Numbered from the stretch's first letter, positions 24,601 through 35,911 are shown. The stretch is DNA of 64,000 nucleotides from Emergomyces orientalis (GCA_002110485.1 MOWL01000069.1:434001-498000), one strand, 5' to 3'. Numbers and translations are program-made. Notes: generated from the sequence alone by a model not told the origin.

Positions 24601-25002
24601 TTCCTACTATACCAAAAGGACTACTGGCACATTTGCAAAGCGAAGTGCGACGACGCCCGACGCTTGAGTACAGGAAACGCCAATGCCAAAGCCCCGCGTG
24701 ACGAGATCCGCCAGGCTCTGGGCCAGATGTGGCGTGATGCCCCTGGAGATATCCGGCAGCCATACCTTGACCAAATCGCCGTACATCGTCGTGAAAATGA
24801 TGAGTCGCTAGAGAAATGGAAGGAGAGGATCATGGAGTGGGAGCGGAAGACTTATGAAGTTAAAGATCAGTGGTGTGCGGCAAATCCGTTTGAATCGTTT
24901 GAGATTCAAGCTACGAAGAAGCATTTGGAGAGTATTGAGGGCCAAGACCAGAGAGGAGTTTGTGGACCTGAGGTGGGGAGAAAGCCTAGGAAGGCTGAGT
25001 GA
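21661..25002 (+). CDS. LSD1: LSD1-type lysine-specific histone demethylase with SWIRM, amine-oxidase and HMG-box domains (1,113 aa)
   Basis: One uninterrupted exon. The N-terminal 170 residues are low-complexity. A SWIRM domain spans about residues 175-280 (MVNVTREEALGCAKDIRW). The FAD-dependent amine-oxidase domain begins with IVIIGAGMAGLGCARQL near 297, then EGRKRIGGRIYS near 334, and ends with the flavin-contacting YFAGEATCGTHPATVHGAY near 843. The catalytic lysine equivalent to human K661 is present in GFGTMNKVILVF, at residue 706. A C-terminal HMG box lies near 975-1065 (KKPLNPFLLYQKDYW). Such enzymes remove mono- and dimethyl marks from histone H3 and work in nuclear chromatin complexes. 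The SWIRM/oxidase/HMG order is that of fungal Lsd1-like proteins; human LSD1 instead has a tower insert and no HMG box. The ATG at 21661 opens the only long frame. The 3' end converges on thioredoxin reductase. Confidence 0.93.
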   Translation: MFGMAGNLLTETHGPAKLIKTTAVCEENTLKEMLDMHHEKAIHSPTSTVNDPVAYATSEALHATEQQISEPDNQLPQKKTQNDANINSCLKESQLSSSTNSLEDDSQDLDRLSRDTFTDSHHDTPNGSMTSTSLISPLPLPKCAYPSKQLNHNLDTPKSQTADSSTEYRKYRPRSSIPARLSASTYAQQCIAAAHASRLNPYALHKGEQALLQDDLCHLHVTVYLNIRNGILRLWTRNPMVNVTREEALGCAKDIRWMNLASFAYDWLVRNGYINFGCIDIPKVPMAAKRGRRKDGPNIVIIGAGMAGLGCARQLQGLFHQYPDTTTPPKVILLEGRKRIGGRIYSHPLKSLQSDILPPGLRSTAEMGAQIIVGFDHGNPLDPIIRAQLALRYHLLRDISTIYDIDGMPVDELRDAMAEKLYNDILDRSGTYRHKAVIAPAAEGDRELIDSGRDSSTDDGLTIRQYEEAAASGTIGMLLPTKRVRRGVGHKTANARTSTGVPLAELGATNNHSAAVACQAMGWKLRNGVTSHDSISLDGIAKKSKGQSLGAVMDDGIRQYQKLLPLTPKDMRLLNWHFANLEYANAANVSKLSLSGWDQDMGNEFEGEHAQVVGGYQQVPRGLWSFPDKLDVRTNKTVTKISYDPRGVSSNKTVVHCEDGETIQADKIVFTAPLGVLKKGSVKFEPPLPEWKTGPVNRLGFGTMNKVILVFEQSFWDSERDMFGLLREPTTQNSLSQADYSQNRGRFYLFWNCIKTTGLPVLIALMAGDAAHQAERMTDSEILSEVTSQLRNIFKNVAVPDPLETIVTRWGQDKFANGSYSYVGTNALPGDYDLMAKPIGNLYFAGEATCGTHPATVHGAYLSGLRAASEILESIIGPITFHKPLVPPKSKTANTSSITTVNGTTSDGTPANGRKRKNPLVETPTKIAMSPVKATTTPRSNNSFPSISSVREAYDKAMWEAILGELGPAEPRPAKKPLNPFLLYQKDYWHICKAKCDDARRLSTGNANAKAPRDEIRQALGQMWRDAPGDIRQPYLDQIAVHRRENDESLEKWKERIMEWERKTYEVKDQWCAANPFESFEIQATKKHLESIEGQDQRGVCGPEVGRKPRKAE

Positions 25003-25871
25003 ATAACTTGAAGAGTTTCATTTTCATTTTGTATTCATTTTATTAAAAAGTCAAGGGTGTTGTCGGTCAGTCAACTCTGCTGGTCACGTTCCTGCTTGCG
25101 GATACAGGCGTGTTTTCTTTCTCTTTCCCTCCCTTTTGCGAGTCTTCATTCACGATGCTGGTTTTTATTTCAATAGTATGGGTTTAGAGGCATCTAATCG
25201 GTTAAGGTGTCCTTTGGGCGGCTCGTGTGGTGGGAGTCTGGTTCACGTCTTCGGTCATTTCCTGTTCTATCAAGGAAATTCTCATTCATGATCATAAAGG
25301 AGGCGAAGGTTTTCCACCCTTTCCGTGGCGTGGCGCATTGCTTCTCACATCACTTTTTTTCTTCGGTCCCTTTTTTTTTCGCATTTTATTCAAAATCCGA
25401 TCATGTGTACTGTATGTATCTATGTATACCTCTTTTCTTTTCGTTCCCCCCCTTTCCAGTCCCTCCATAGCCAATTGCTATGAAAACAAGTAGTGAGATC
25501 GTATTGCAGCTGAACGAAGAGAGCTAATGGAACTGCGAATCAATGAATGATATTTATGACGCGGAATCTGTTCACCCCAACTTCCCATTAAATAAAATGC
25601 CTGAGCTGTTGGGAATTATTTGAAACCAGATGTATTTCTATATTTTCTTCTCTAACCCCAAAAACCCTGTTCATCCATCTAAAGCCTACAAGGGGGATGA
25701 AAGGGGTAAAGTAAGTATATAATAATCTAACACAAAAAGAAAAATATCTCCCTCTGATCACTTCCCCTATGACTGAAGAGATAACCAGGAACAATGGTGA
25801 CGACGATTCCTTTTTCTCTCTTTTAACTTGGAAAACCAAACCCTGGCAACCTCCCTGCTAGATAACTCGTA
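25003..25871. other. Convergent 3' spacer
   Basis: Pyrimidine-rich 3' flanks of the demethylase and thioredoxin reductase genes. Open frames at 25207-25493 are low-complexity Phe/Ser/Pro strings, not genes. Confidence 0.55.
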
Positions 25872-27145
25872 TTACAGCAGAGGGTTCGACGTATATTCCA
25901 ATGACGGAGCACCTTTCCCTCCTTCCTTAGTGGTAGATTGTTCGAGAGTTGACGTAACGAGAGGTGGTTCATCACCTCCTTCCGACTCCGCAATGAACTT
26001 TTCGGCTTCAAGCGCGGCGATACATCCAGATCCTATATAGATCGCATAAAAAATCGTTAGTCCAATGAATCAAGAATACGGCGACATTTAAAAGAAAATA
26101 ATAGTGATAATACGTACCAGCACTTGTAATGGCCTGCCTGTATCTCTTATCCTGCACATCGCCCGCAGCAAACACGCCAGGGACACTGGTATAACTCGTC
26201 CCGGGCTTCGTAACAATATAGCCCTCTGCATCCGTCTCTATCTGGCCCTTCACCAGTGCCGTCGCAGGATCGTGTCCTACGGCGTAAAACAGCCCATTGG
26301 CCGGTACTACCTCCTCAGTACCGGACACCACATTCTTAATCTTCAAATGTGTCATGAGCCCCCGTGGCTCAGGCTCGCCCTGTACCTCGACCGCAACGGT
26401 GTTAAACTTCACTTCAACCTTAGGATTTGCCAACAACCTCTTCGCCATCGTCTTGCTGGCTCGCAATTTATCCTTTCGTACCAACACCGTCACCTTACTT
26501 CCATACTTGGTCAGAAACATCGCCTCTTCCGCGGCCGAATCTCCCCCGCCGATCACAAATAACGGCTTGTTGCGGAAAATAGGCACCGCCCCATCACACA
26601 CTGCGCACGCACTAATACCATTCTGCCAATACTGCTGCTCACCGGGTAAATCGAGACGGCGGGCATTGGCGCCCGTGGCAATAATCAGTGCATCGGCAGT
26701 GTGTGCGGGCGCATCGTTAGGCCCATCAGCGTATTCTTTCCATAATTTGAAGGGGCGTGAGGAGAGGTCAATGCGCGAAACTGTTTCGGTAATGATCTCT
26801 GTGCCGAAACGGACGGATTGGGCGCGCATGTTGTCCATGAGTTCAGAGCCGTTGATGCCATTAGGGAAGCCGGGATAGTTCTCGACATCCGTGGTGGTGG
26901 TGAGTTGTCCGCCAGGCGCCGTGTTGTTGGCCATCATTCCTTCGTATAGGATGGGTTTCAGCTCAGCGCGGGATAGGTAGATGGCCGCCGTGTGGGCAGC
27001 GGGGCCGGAGCCAATGACTATTTCCCCCTTCATGGTTAGGAAAATGGATATTTGTTGGGGGATGGGGTGGCAACTGTAGCATTTGGTATAGAAAAATCGG
27101 CTCAGAAGAATCAAATTACTCACTGATAACCTTCGAGTGCGCCAT
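25872..27145 (-). CDS. trr1: Thioredoxin reductase (NADPH), 360 aa from the first ATG
   Basis: Exons 27145-27124, 27017-26118 and 26032-25872. It transfers electrons from NADPH through FAD and a redox disulfide to thioredoxin. The FAD-binding motif is IIIGSGPAAHTAA near residue 8, followed by PGGQLTTTTDVENYPGFP. The redox pair is in SACAVCDGA, the NADPH motif is FVIGGGDSAAEEA, and VFAAGDVQDKRYRQA closes the FAD site. This is the low-molecular-weight type of fungi and bacteria. Exon 1 encodes only MAHSKVI before the first intron; joining it at the TAG acceptor gives the expected KVIIIGSG. The same frame continues upstream of the ATG as a mitochondrial-type leader without any ATG, reported as a finding. 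Confidence 0.95.
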
Positions 27146-27330
27146 CCTGGAGGATATATGGGCAGCCTTGACGCTCAATGGCGTCGCGGAGTTAAAGGAG
27201 AGAGCAGCGCCGGAGGGGGAGGATCTATTTTGGAACGAGGCCGCAGCGGCAACAGAGAGGCCGACGCTGGATCGGAGAGAGGAAATGGGAACGCGGCGGA
27301 AGACTGAGGAAAACAGCTTGATAATTGTTT
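27146..27330 (-). other. ATG-less in-frame extension resembling a mitochondrial targeting sequence
   Basis: Immediately upstream of, and in frame with, the thioredoxin reductase ATG lie about 60 sense codons, including KLFSSVFRRVPISSLRSS, GLSVAAAASFQ and VKAAHISSR. The segment is rich in Ser, Ala and Arg, lacks Asp and Glu, and can form an amphipathic helix. There is no in-frame ATG from here back to about 27553. A CTG codon with A at -3 lies at about 27318. It could be translated from a near-cognate start, joined to an unseen 5' exon, or be chance. Confidence 0.45.
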
Positions 27331-28441
27331 TGCTACACTGGCTGAGAGGAGGGATTGGAGGCTGTTGCTGGGCTTTTATGATGTATGTGGTGTAGCTTGT
27401 TCTTTTGTGGTGGGGGGGGTTCTTGAGGTGGTTAATAAGTGGAAAGATTTGGATTTCCAATGCGGCGAAGTCCAGGCTCAGACGATAATTTAGATGTTTC
27501 GAGAAGAGGTTCAGTTTCGGTATCAATTCCCGGGGATGGGAAATATTTAGCAATGCAGGGAGTATTAAAAGAAAAGATTATTTATTTCACTGAATAGAGG
27601 AGAATGAATTGATTGGTTTGGTTTTTAATCGTTGATTTTTTAAATTGTCTGGTTCAGAAACTCTAAGAGGCAAAAAAATATGTAGATTATTTCAGAAAGT
27701 AGCTTAACTATTTACCTCAAGATTTAAAATAATTAGATAAAGGTTAGTTACGGAGTAGAGAGATCTTTTTAACAGTTCATGCTTGAGCAGAAGCAGTATT
27801 CATAACGAGTTTTATATATTTGCATCTATTTTATTTTAATCAGAGTTCTAAATCTACTATTTAATTTCTATTTCACTCTGTGTTACTTTTACTTTTCATT
27901 TTTCAATTTCTAACCCGCCGGAGATTGATAATTAACTACACAACCACTTACCGAGCTAATTAATTACGCCATCACCAGTGTTGAATATACAAAATCATAC
28001 AATAAAATATCAAAGTGTTTTTCTATACATCCATCCAGGTAGATAGATACTCAAATATTTATACAATCAAAAATAAGTTTCTTTTTCTTTTTTTTCCTGA
28101 AGATTATTAACTACTGCTGTGAATACTGTATAAACCAATTTATTCTCTCATTGCAGGAATTAAGACAGACAGTAGATTTAATGACAGACAGACAGTGTTC
28201 TCCATTCATTGAGGTTATATCAAAGGAGCATGCAACCATAGATGCGGTGGGATTATCAATACCTCTGAACTCCCATGCATACGCAAAAATCTAGACGAAA
28301 CCTTCGAAACCTTGTTTAAATAGACAAAGGAGGCTCGTTTTTGAAGGCTGCTTAACAACAGATGAATATTGGAATAAACCAAAGGTATAGTTAAAAGATT
28401 GTATGACAAAATCCATATCTACCTATGCCTTCTCCACCACA
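27331..28441. other. AT-rich intergenic stretch
   Basis: Very AT-rich from about 27560 to 28440, in sharp contrast to the flanking genes. It contains the word TACGGAGTA at 27749-27757. No gene or transposon end was recognised. Confidence 0.55.
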
Positions 28442-30282
28442 TCACCGCCCGCCCAGATCGTTCTGCTCTCTATCTTCCGCATCACTCAGTTCCCCATTCT
28501 TCACCCCTTGCCCCTGCAGAAACATGGCCCTTGCCTCCCCAGCCTGTGCTGGATTAATCCCTTGATTTTGTAATTGATACAGCTGCTTCGAAGCCTCCGC
28601 CTCCTCTTCTCGTTCCTCCTGCGACATCTCAGGGCCCAAAAATAGTAAAATGAACATATAAGCCCACACCGCACCCATAAATATGGCAATGACCTTCCCG
28701 TAATCGTACCGCTTCACACCCGTTGTACTGTCTGGTAATGGGTACCGCTCTCCGATGGTCGACTGAATCGTGGCAGCCGCGGACGATACCAGGTTACCCA
28801 ACTGATAGGTAAAACCGACGATCAAGCCGCGGAGAGACGGCGGTGCGAGTTCTGATAGGTGGATGGGAATTGGCCCCCAGACGCCACCAACGAAGAACTG
28901 CTCGAAAAAGGCAGAAGCAATGAGAGCATCGGAATGCGGGAATATATAGGCGGGTATCAGTGCGCCGCCGAACATACAGGCTAGTATCATGATAAGGCGC
29001 CGGCCGAATAGAGTGCTCAAATAGCCATATGCGGTGCCCCCGACAATCGAGCCGATTTGGCCCACTACGGTGATTATTGTTGTTGTGGTGGGTGACTTAC
29101 CGAGCTGTTCCTTTAGGAAGGTCGGGTAGACGTCCTGGCTACCATGTGAGCAGGAATTGAAACCTGCCATGGCAACGCCCATATAGACGAAGAGCACCCA
29201 GTTCTCCTTCATGCGCAGTGTGCATCACGGAAGAAAGCGCGCAGGCCTATGTGTTTGCCTTTGCTCCCTACTTTGGCTGAGGAGTCGGCCCTCATGCACG
29301 CCTCCCGCTCAGCTTTCATGGCTAAAAAGTGTTTGGTTTCCGGCAGATACCAGCGGAATATCATGATGGGATGGGAGGTGCAGCACCGAACCAGAACAGG
29401 CCTCCCCAGCCGTGAGCTATAGTAGGGACAAAAGCGCGCTAGAATATTGCTACAAGAACATATCCCAAATGCGCATCCTTGTTGGAAGAATCCGGACATT
29501 AGACCTCTCGCTTCATACGGCAGCAGCTGATCCGAATAAGCCTGGGTGGAATGTTAGCAAGCCAATGAATGTGATGGTTTCAAATATCAAAGCCTGCAGG
29601 GTCCCTTATTATATTTACCTCCCATTGCAATGCCATATAGAGACCGGACGCCCAGTAACTGGTTCAAATTGTTACAGAACCCAGAACCTAACTCCGGCAC
29701 CACGAACAGACCCAGGTTGATCATCATCGGCCACTTTCTCCCATAGCGGTCTGCGCAGAACCCGAAGATGAGTGCTCCCACGGAGCGAAGCATCAATGTC
29801 ACCGTCAGACCCTGTTGTCCGAACGTATCTTAGCAACGCAAATGGAGAGAGTAAAGAGACTTGTCCGCAGCCGGGGGATTTTATTCTCGCTAGGGCTAGC
29901 TAACTCACGAAACACTCGAGGTCGGGAACTCCAAACTCTTCTGCAATCTCCGTGGCACATAGAGAAATGGTGAAGAAATCAAAGCCATCCCAGATCCATC
30001 CGAAATATCCAACTGAGAACATCAGCCATTGGTGTTGGTTCAGCTCGCGAACGCTATGATAGGGGTTTCTCAAAAGCGTCTGCGAGGGAAATATAATGAG
30101 CTATCAGAACAACAGACGCTGGGACAGGCATTCTATCCTAACTCTCCAGGCTTATCTTCCTCCTTCATATGTAGACTATGAAGGAAATCGAACAATCATA
30201 CCTTTGGCGGCTTGAGGCTTGAAACTCTCGAGCCAAAATACCTCCCCATGTGACTGGGTGAATAGAACCACCCAGCTGCCAT
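28442..30282 (-). pseudogene. Broken Jen1-like monocarboxylate/proton symporter (MFS)
   Basis: The order of segments is that of Jen1 lactate/pyruvate permeases: GRYFGSRVSSLKPPK near 30250, NPYHSVRELNQHQWLMFSVG, WIWDGFDFFTISLCATEIAE, LMLRSVGALIFG, DRYGRKWPMMINL (29800-29600), PYEARGLMSGFFQQG, GWGGLFWFGAAPP, FRWYLPETKHF, then an open 256-codon stretch (29212-28442) with GFNSCSHGSQDVYPTFL and FFEQFFVGGVWGPIP. Normal introns still separate the first three parts. Lesions include a deletion and frameshift before PYEARG, a TAG in VAIF*RAF, further frame changes around 29400-29350 and another at 29215. Several independent breaks argue for a pseudogene rather than sequencing error. An intact protein would import lactate, pyruvate or acetate with protons at the plasma membrane. 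The reading direction converges with no neighbour. Confidence 0.85.
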
Positions 30283-30983
30283 ATGATTCTTCATCTTTGA
30301 ATTTGGGAGTATAATCAAATCTGCGTGTTTTCGTCTCACGCACGATATGTAAGAACTTCATCTATTCTTGCAAGAGCTTCAAAAATATTTCAAGTAGGGA
30401 AGTCGAGAACTCTGCGCCACGTTCTAAAACAAAATAAATATGAAAACTCCATATATCCGACACGAGCATTTCATTGCTTCGTTTAAGCTGTAGTATCCAA
30501 GGTTGGTATTTGGTTGGGAAGGGCAAGTTCACCAGTCAGGTGAACGTCGTCTGTCAACAATCGCCTTGTGCCACCGTTTTGACTGTCTCCATTATTGGAA
30601 CTACATGTTTGGCTGGGCGGAACGAATTGAGCGGCCCCATGGACAATTCAAAAATATACAATGCGGGGATGAGAATGCAGAGTTCCTTTTTCGGTTTCCA
30701 TATCTGGAAAACTTAAGAAGGGAAAAAGGTGGAAAAGAAAACAAAAAATACGCATCGAAAGAATTTATTTTGAAATTTGTTGGTATCCAGCCAGTTAGAT
30801 ATAGAATAAAAAAATAAAAAATAAAAATACTTTGCATGAAAACGCAAAGGTCGAGAATAGAAATCAGTAAAGAACGAACCACATCAATATCATATCACGT
30901 CATGCCGCATCTCATGTCGAAAACCAAACCACGGAAAACAAAACGAAAAAGACACAAAAGGAAGTAGAAGAAAAGTAAAATCA
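30283..30983. other. Intergenic, no gene seen
   Basis: About 700 bases between the transporter relic and the 3' end of the phosphatase gene; A-rich around 30720-30830. Confidence 0.55.
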
Positions 30984-33900
30984 CTAAATGATCCCAAGCC
31001 ACTTCTTTCTCGGCTTATACGCATCCACGCCGCTGTATCCCTGAGCAGCAACTGGCTGGGGTGGTGGCGGTAGTGGAGGCAATCCAACATCATCATCATA
31101 CTCATCATATTCATCATCTTGGCCCTGCGGAGGCTCCTCATCGTACTGTCTCTCATAACCCTCCCCACCACGGCTAGGCGCCTGTTCCCGGCCCAGTTCC
31201 CGGTCCTGCTTCTGGCCCCACCCATTCCCATGTTCTTGTTGCCCCATATCCGGTGCCGAATGAACAGCTTCCCCCTCACCGCCCTGTTCTCCATCTTCCC
31301 GCTCCTGCTCCTGCTGCTGTTGCTTCTTTCTACTCCCACCAATCTTCCACCATCGATTCTTCACCCGCGGTTCACTACGCTCAAAGTCTCCATCAAACCA
31401 CAACGCAGGCACTAGCACTCGATACGGATTTGTTATCCCTGCCGGGTCCCGCGGGTTCGTTTCACAGTTCAATGTAATATCAAGCCCTCCCTCGAGGTTT
31501 ATGAAGTTTTGCAAAACGAAAGCTCCACCCTTTGCTTCGCGTTTTATTTCCTTGGCGGATAGGTCAGTGCGGCGGCGAAGGAAATTACCAGCCGGCCGTG
31601 GTGGCTGCGATGGATCCTCCGTTTGTTGGTTTCCCGCTGTCATGGGTCGTTGAGGCTGAGGTGGGAAATAACTATCTCGTGTATGAGTAGCGGTAGTGGG
31701 GAGACCATCATAACTCATGCGGTGCTTCTCGAATCCGCGGAGAGAGAGACTGCGAGAGGGTGGCGGACCGCCTCGCTGAGACAATTTCCGAAGCAGAGCC
31801 GAAGGCCTGCCATCGCCTCTGGATAAAGAAAGGGACCTCATCAACTTTCCAGAGCGGTTCTCTGGTGGGTTGGGGGGATCTGGTTCCGTGGGTGTCTGTG
31901 ATGGAGTTGTCCCTGGAAACACTTTCAATTAGCGGGTATGATCTACATCGTACTCATTAGTATAGAGGTTATTTTTGGAAAACTCACCAGGGGTATATTC
32001 TCGAATAGAGCACCAGTTCCGTCTGGGGAGAAGACGTTTGTTGCTTCGAGGCTTTCCATCAATATCAACCGAAAATATCGCTCGCATGTCCTCGACTGTG
32101 TTTGTATCCAAGAAGTGAATCTTGTTCCGTTTATTGAGAGCATCCGCCATCATTTCCGAGGCGGGCGCATTAACAATCGACGATGATATCACATTAGGTA
32201 TGTATCTGTAGTCTTTATCTTTGGAAATCTGCAGCTTTGGGTTGGAGTAAAATTGTCCGATTGCCGCGACTTGCGCATCGCCTCTGTGATGGAGTGTTAG
32301 CCCTGCGTACCGGCCAGGTCTCATGTTGAAGGAGGTGCAGGGGCATACCCGAGTATAGTTATTCGAACAGATTTCTTTGCGGCGAGTTCTTGGAGATCCT
32401 CGATCAGCCAGTTACGCTCAAGCTTATGCGCTTTGGAGGTCCATTGGCTATCAATCGTTTCCATATCCACGTCAAACCTATCTCTCAAATTGCTAAATAT
32501 TCCAGCCCGCCCAAGTGCCTTTACAGGGTAACTCGCCCGACTAGATAGAACGTTTTCCAGCCACACCTAGCAATGCTGTCAGTACTGGCCTATCAAAGTG
32601 TTACATTCAGCATATTGTAAAGAAATCACATACCAGTCTTGGATACGCGATAGGCACGCTTAAAAGCACAATCAAATGCTTTGTTTCTCCCTTCACAATT
32701 TGGTCATGGCAGCGATTAAATATGAGGTCAGCGGAATCACCGATGAGCACGTCGTCTCTCTGCAATCAGGCTAACGTCAGTAAAAAGCTTACTCGCTATG
32801 ATAAATATTTCCTCCGGGGAGCTGTTACCGTTCGCTCAGTTTGACAGTCAACTCCCAAAAAAGCCACTCGCTTGCCCATATTCATAAAAACACTCCTACT
32901 CCGCTGATGGATATAAGGGCCAGGAGTGGCGCCGAACAACCAGCTCGGTTCATCCAAATCCGTCTCCTCAGGTACACTCTGATGCTGGAATAACATATAA
33001 TATTTAAACGCCAACTCGCCCACCCCAGACATGACTGGTGATCTCATGAGCATATCCGGATACGAGCCGTAACCGGGTATAATGTCGTGATCATTCCACA
33101 TATTCACCATCGGAATTTGGGAATTGGCCATGCTGAACAGGCCATGCGAGAACCATTTCAAATACTGCTGAAGATAAAAATCCTCCATTTCAGACTTGAT
33201 GTCGAGATTGAACGGGTGATATCTTTCCTGATAGGGAACGCGCAGGCCCATCCAGCAGCGGAAATGCTCTGTGCCGAAAATAGCAGCATCGTTGTATATC
33301 TGGTCCCCTCCGCCTAGCATGACATGGAACGGGCGTGTTTGGTGAGTATTCAGAACATCTCGCCAGAGCGGGTCAGGTCCGCTGAACTTGTCATGATCGG
33401 CAGATTCGCTGAACCCGTTGCCGCTGTAGAACATGATGTTCATCGATTGGCCCTTGGCAGGGACCCAGAATCCAACTGCAGAACCTTGATTGATCCGATA
33501 CGCAATCCTTTGCTGCCTATCGCTCAATTCAATCTCAAGATTGAATCGCCAGAAAGTCACGTCCCTTGCGGGATCCGCGTAGAGACGTGCCCCCTTAATT
33601 TCTCTGTATTTACCTATAGACTCCCCGTCTTTGTCTTTAACTCGTGCACCAGGGGGTTGGGAAACTTGGTTGCTCGCGCTATAGTCGATAGGGCTAGGAG
33701 ATGCCTCAAAAAGCCCGTCGTCGTCCTCAATAAAGGAGAGATCCTTGCCTTCCTCAAGGTGGTCTACGGGCTTCACATACACTAACTTGCCATTCCGTGC
33801 AAGCTTGGTGAGGCCTGCAATTGGATCCACATACTCTGGGGCAAGTTCGCCGTTCTCACCGCTGATTTCAGTTGGTGGAGGTGGAAGTAAGTCCATTGGT

Positions 33901-35911
33901 TGAGAGAACAACCGAAGAGTTGGCGGTTCATTATAATCCGACGCAGAGTCCTTGGTGACTATCATAATGCTCCCTCTCCAAACCTCCTGCTCAATTGGTC
34001 CATTAACTCCATCCTTTTGCTCCCATTTCATCCCAGTGTATCTGAGGAGTGGCCCACATTCGAGATACAAGGGTGGGTTAAATGGTGTGTTGTCTAAAAA
34101 AAACGAAAACATGATTTAGTATTCGTACACTGGAATCACGCAATGGCATGAGAAACAAGGGCAAAAAGATTCGACTTACTCTTGATTTTCATCTTCGACG
34201 GCGGCAGCTGTTGTTCGCTAGAAGAAACTCCATTGCCCCTTCTTTGCCTCCCCGACCCACCACCTTCCCACCAAGCTTTATTGACTTCCTCATCTCGAAG
34301 GTCAAAATCTGCTAAACGCAATCTCCCAACGCCCGCATTCTTCCACTCTGACTGCGGCGGTGGCGTCGCAGGAGGCACAGCAAAAGAAACACTATGCTGC
34401 TGCTTTCCCCTGCCATTCCTGACGGGCTGCGGGTGGTTCCCAGATACAGTGGGTTGCGGAGGTGTTGTATTGCTCAGCCCAAGTCCCACATGCGAGATAG
34501 TGTTATTGTTGTTAACATCTAATCTATCCGATCCTGTCTTGCTACCTGACGACGCGTTGCGACTAGTAGGTGGCCGGGTATCTTGGGTAGCCAAAGTTGA
34601 CGATGCGACAGGTGGTAGGAATGCTCTCTTCTTCTCGTGAGGGTCCGCCAGCAATTGAGAGTTGAGATTCCGTGGTAATAGCTTCTGCAACTTGCGGCTG
34701 TTGCTGCGTTGTACGGTTCCGGAGGTTGAGGGTTGAGGTATGCCAGCTTCTTGCGGATGGTGGTTTACATCTTTTTGATCGTCAGGGATGCGATTGTATG
34801 GAACTTGAGATTTCTGTAATGTTGCGGCGTCGTTCATCCTTTGATCTGCGGCCAGTGTTGTTGTATCACTAAGTTCCCAACCCCGCTGTCGCCCAATACT
34901 TCTTGGAACATCATATTGTTCATTCAGAACTGGCCGCTCTTGGATTTGTGGTTGTTGTATATTCTCGTATTGCGGATTCTCTTCATAATCGAAGCCACCA
35001 CGGCCATCCTTTGAAAACCGCTTAGCATCAGGCTTTGTTGAATCTATGACGGCGCTATGCTGCAATCTATCACGTTGCTTGTTACTCAAACTCCTGACCA
35101 AGCCTGCTTCTTCGAGATATGAAGGTTCCGCGGAGCTTTTTGGTCTGTGGGCTGTGCTTGACCCCGAAGTTGGAGTCATATCGCGGCTCATTTGTCGACT
35201 TCGACGACCCGCCTTTGCTTCCCTTAGAAGCATCTCAGCTTCCTCCACCCTAGCACGTTTCTCTTCCTTGCTGATGTCTTTCAACGTGAATTCAAGCTTT
35301 TGCAGTGGAGACTTCTCGGGAGCCCAATCACGTCGTGGAGGTCCGTCTCTCTTTTGATTCAGCGAATTACTTCTTGCGCTGGGGGGTGATAGCGACGAAT
35401 TGGATTGAGGCGGTGGGATGGGGTCGGTAGGGGGAGGATTTGCCCTTTTATGATTCCTAGGCTTGCGGATGGTCACATTTTGCAGGTCGACATGGGGAGA
35501 TATTCTGCCTCCTGAGGGCCCTGCTTCCTCATTCAACTGCCGTTGGGATTCCACCCACGAAGTACTGTTTGCTGGGGAGAGGCGGTCCAGTCCATCCAAA
35601 GCCCTCTCTGCTGGTAGTTCTTTGGCCCGCACTGCGAATGGCTTTGGCTCCTCCCCAAACCGACGCGACGGTCCAGGGTTGAAGGAGTTTCTGAAGGAGG
35701 AGGGGACGGGACGGGGGACTTCTGGGGCTGCGGGGAGGACGGGGGCGTGATCGGTATAGCTGTACGAGGTAGCCCGTTTGGACGGGTATCGATTGTCAAT
35801 GAACGGAGCATTGTTCTCCACACCGTTGATCGGTTTTTGGTCGGAATAAGAAACTCGTCTTTGGCCAGGTCCAGGCACTGACTGCCTGCGGGATGATGAA
35901 ATAGTCGCCAT
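30984..35911 (-). CDS. Large PhoD-like phosphatase (1,521 aa)
   Basis: Six exons: 35911-34180, 34093-32829, 32759-32634, 32566-32349, 32283-31988 and 31912-30984, totalling 4,566 bases. The first 575 residues are disordered, rich in Ser, Pro, Gln and Arg. The PhoD-like metallophosphatase core follows: FHVMLGGGDQIYNDA, MVNMWNDHDIIPGYGSYPD, VAFLGVDCQTERT, then GGDAQVAAIGQFYSNPKL. The C-terminal 310 residues are again low-complexity with acidic and Pro tracts. PhoD-type enzymes hydrolyse phosphodiesters or monoesters with bound metal ions; large fungal members have no settled substrate. No signal peptide is visible, so it is probably intracellular. At the GGDxx motif I read GGDAQ where I expect GGDVH, so one metal-ligand His appears to be replaced by Gln. 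The ATG at 35911 opens exon 1 with MATISSSRRQSVPG. Confidence 0.88.

Noticed and set aside
26297..26878. 193-codon plus-strand frame
   Set aside because: It is the antisense shadow of thioredoxin reductase exon 2.
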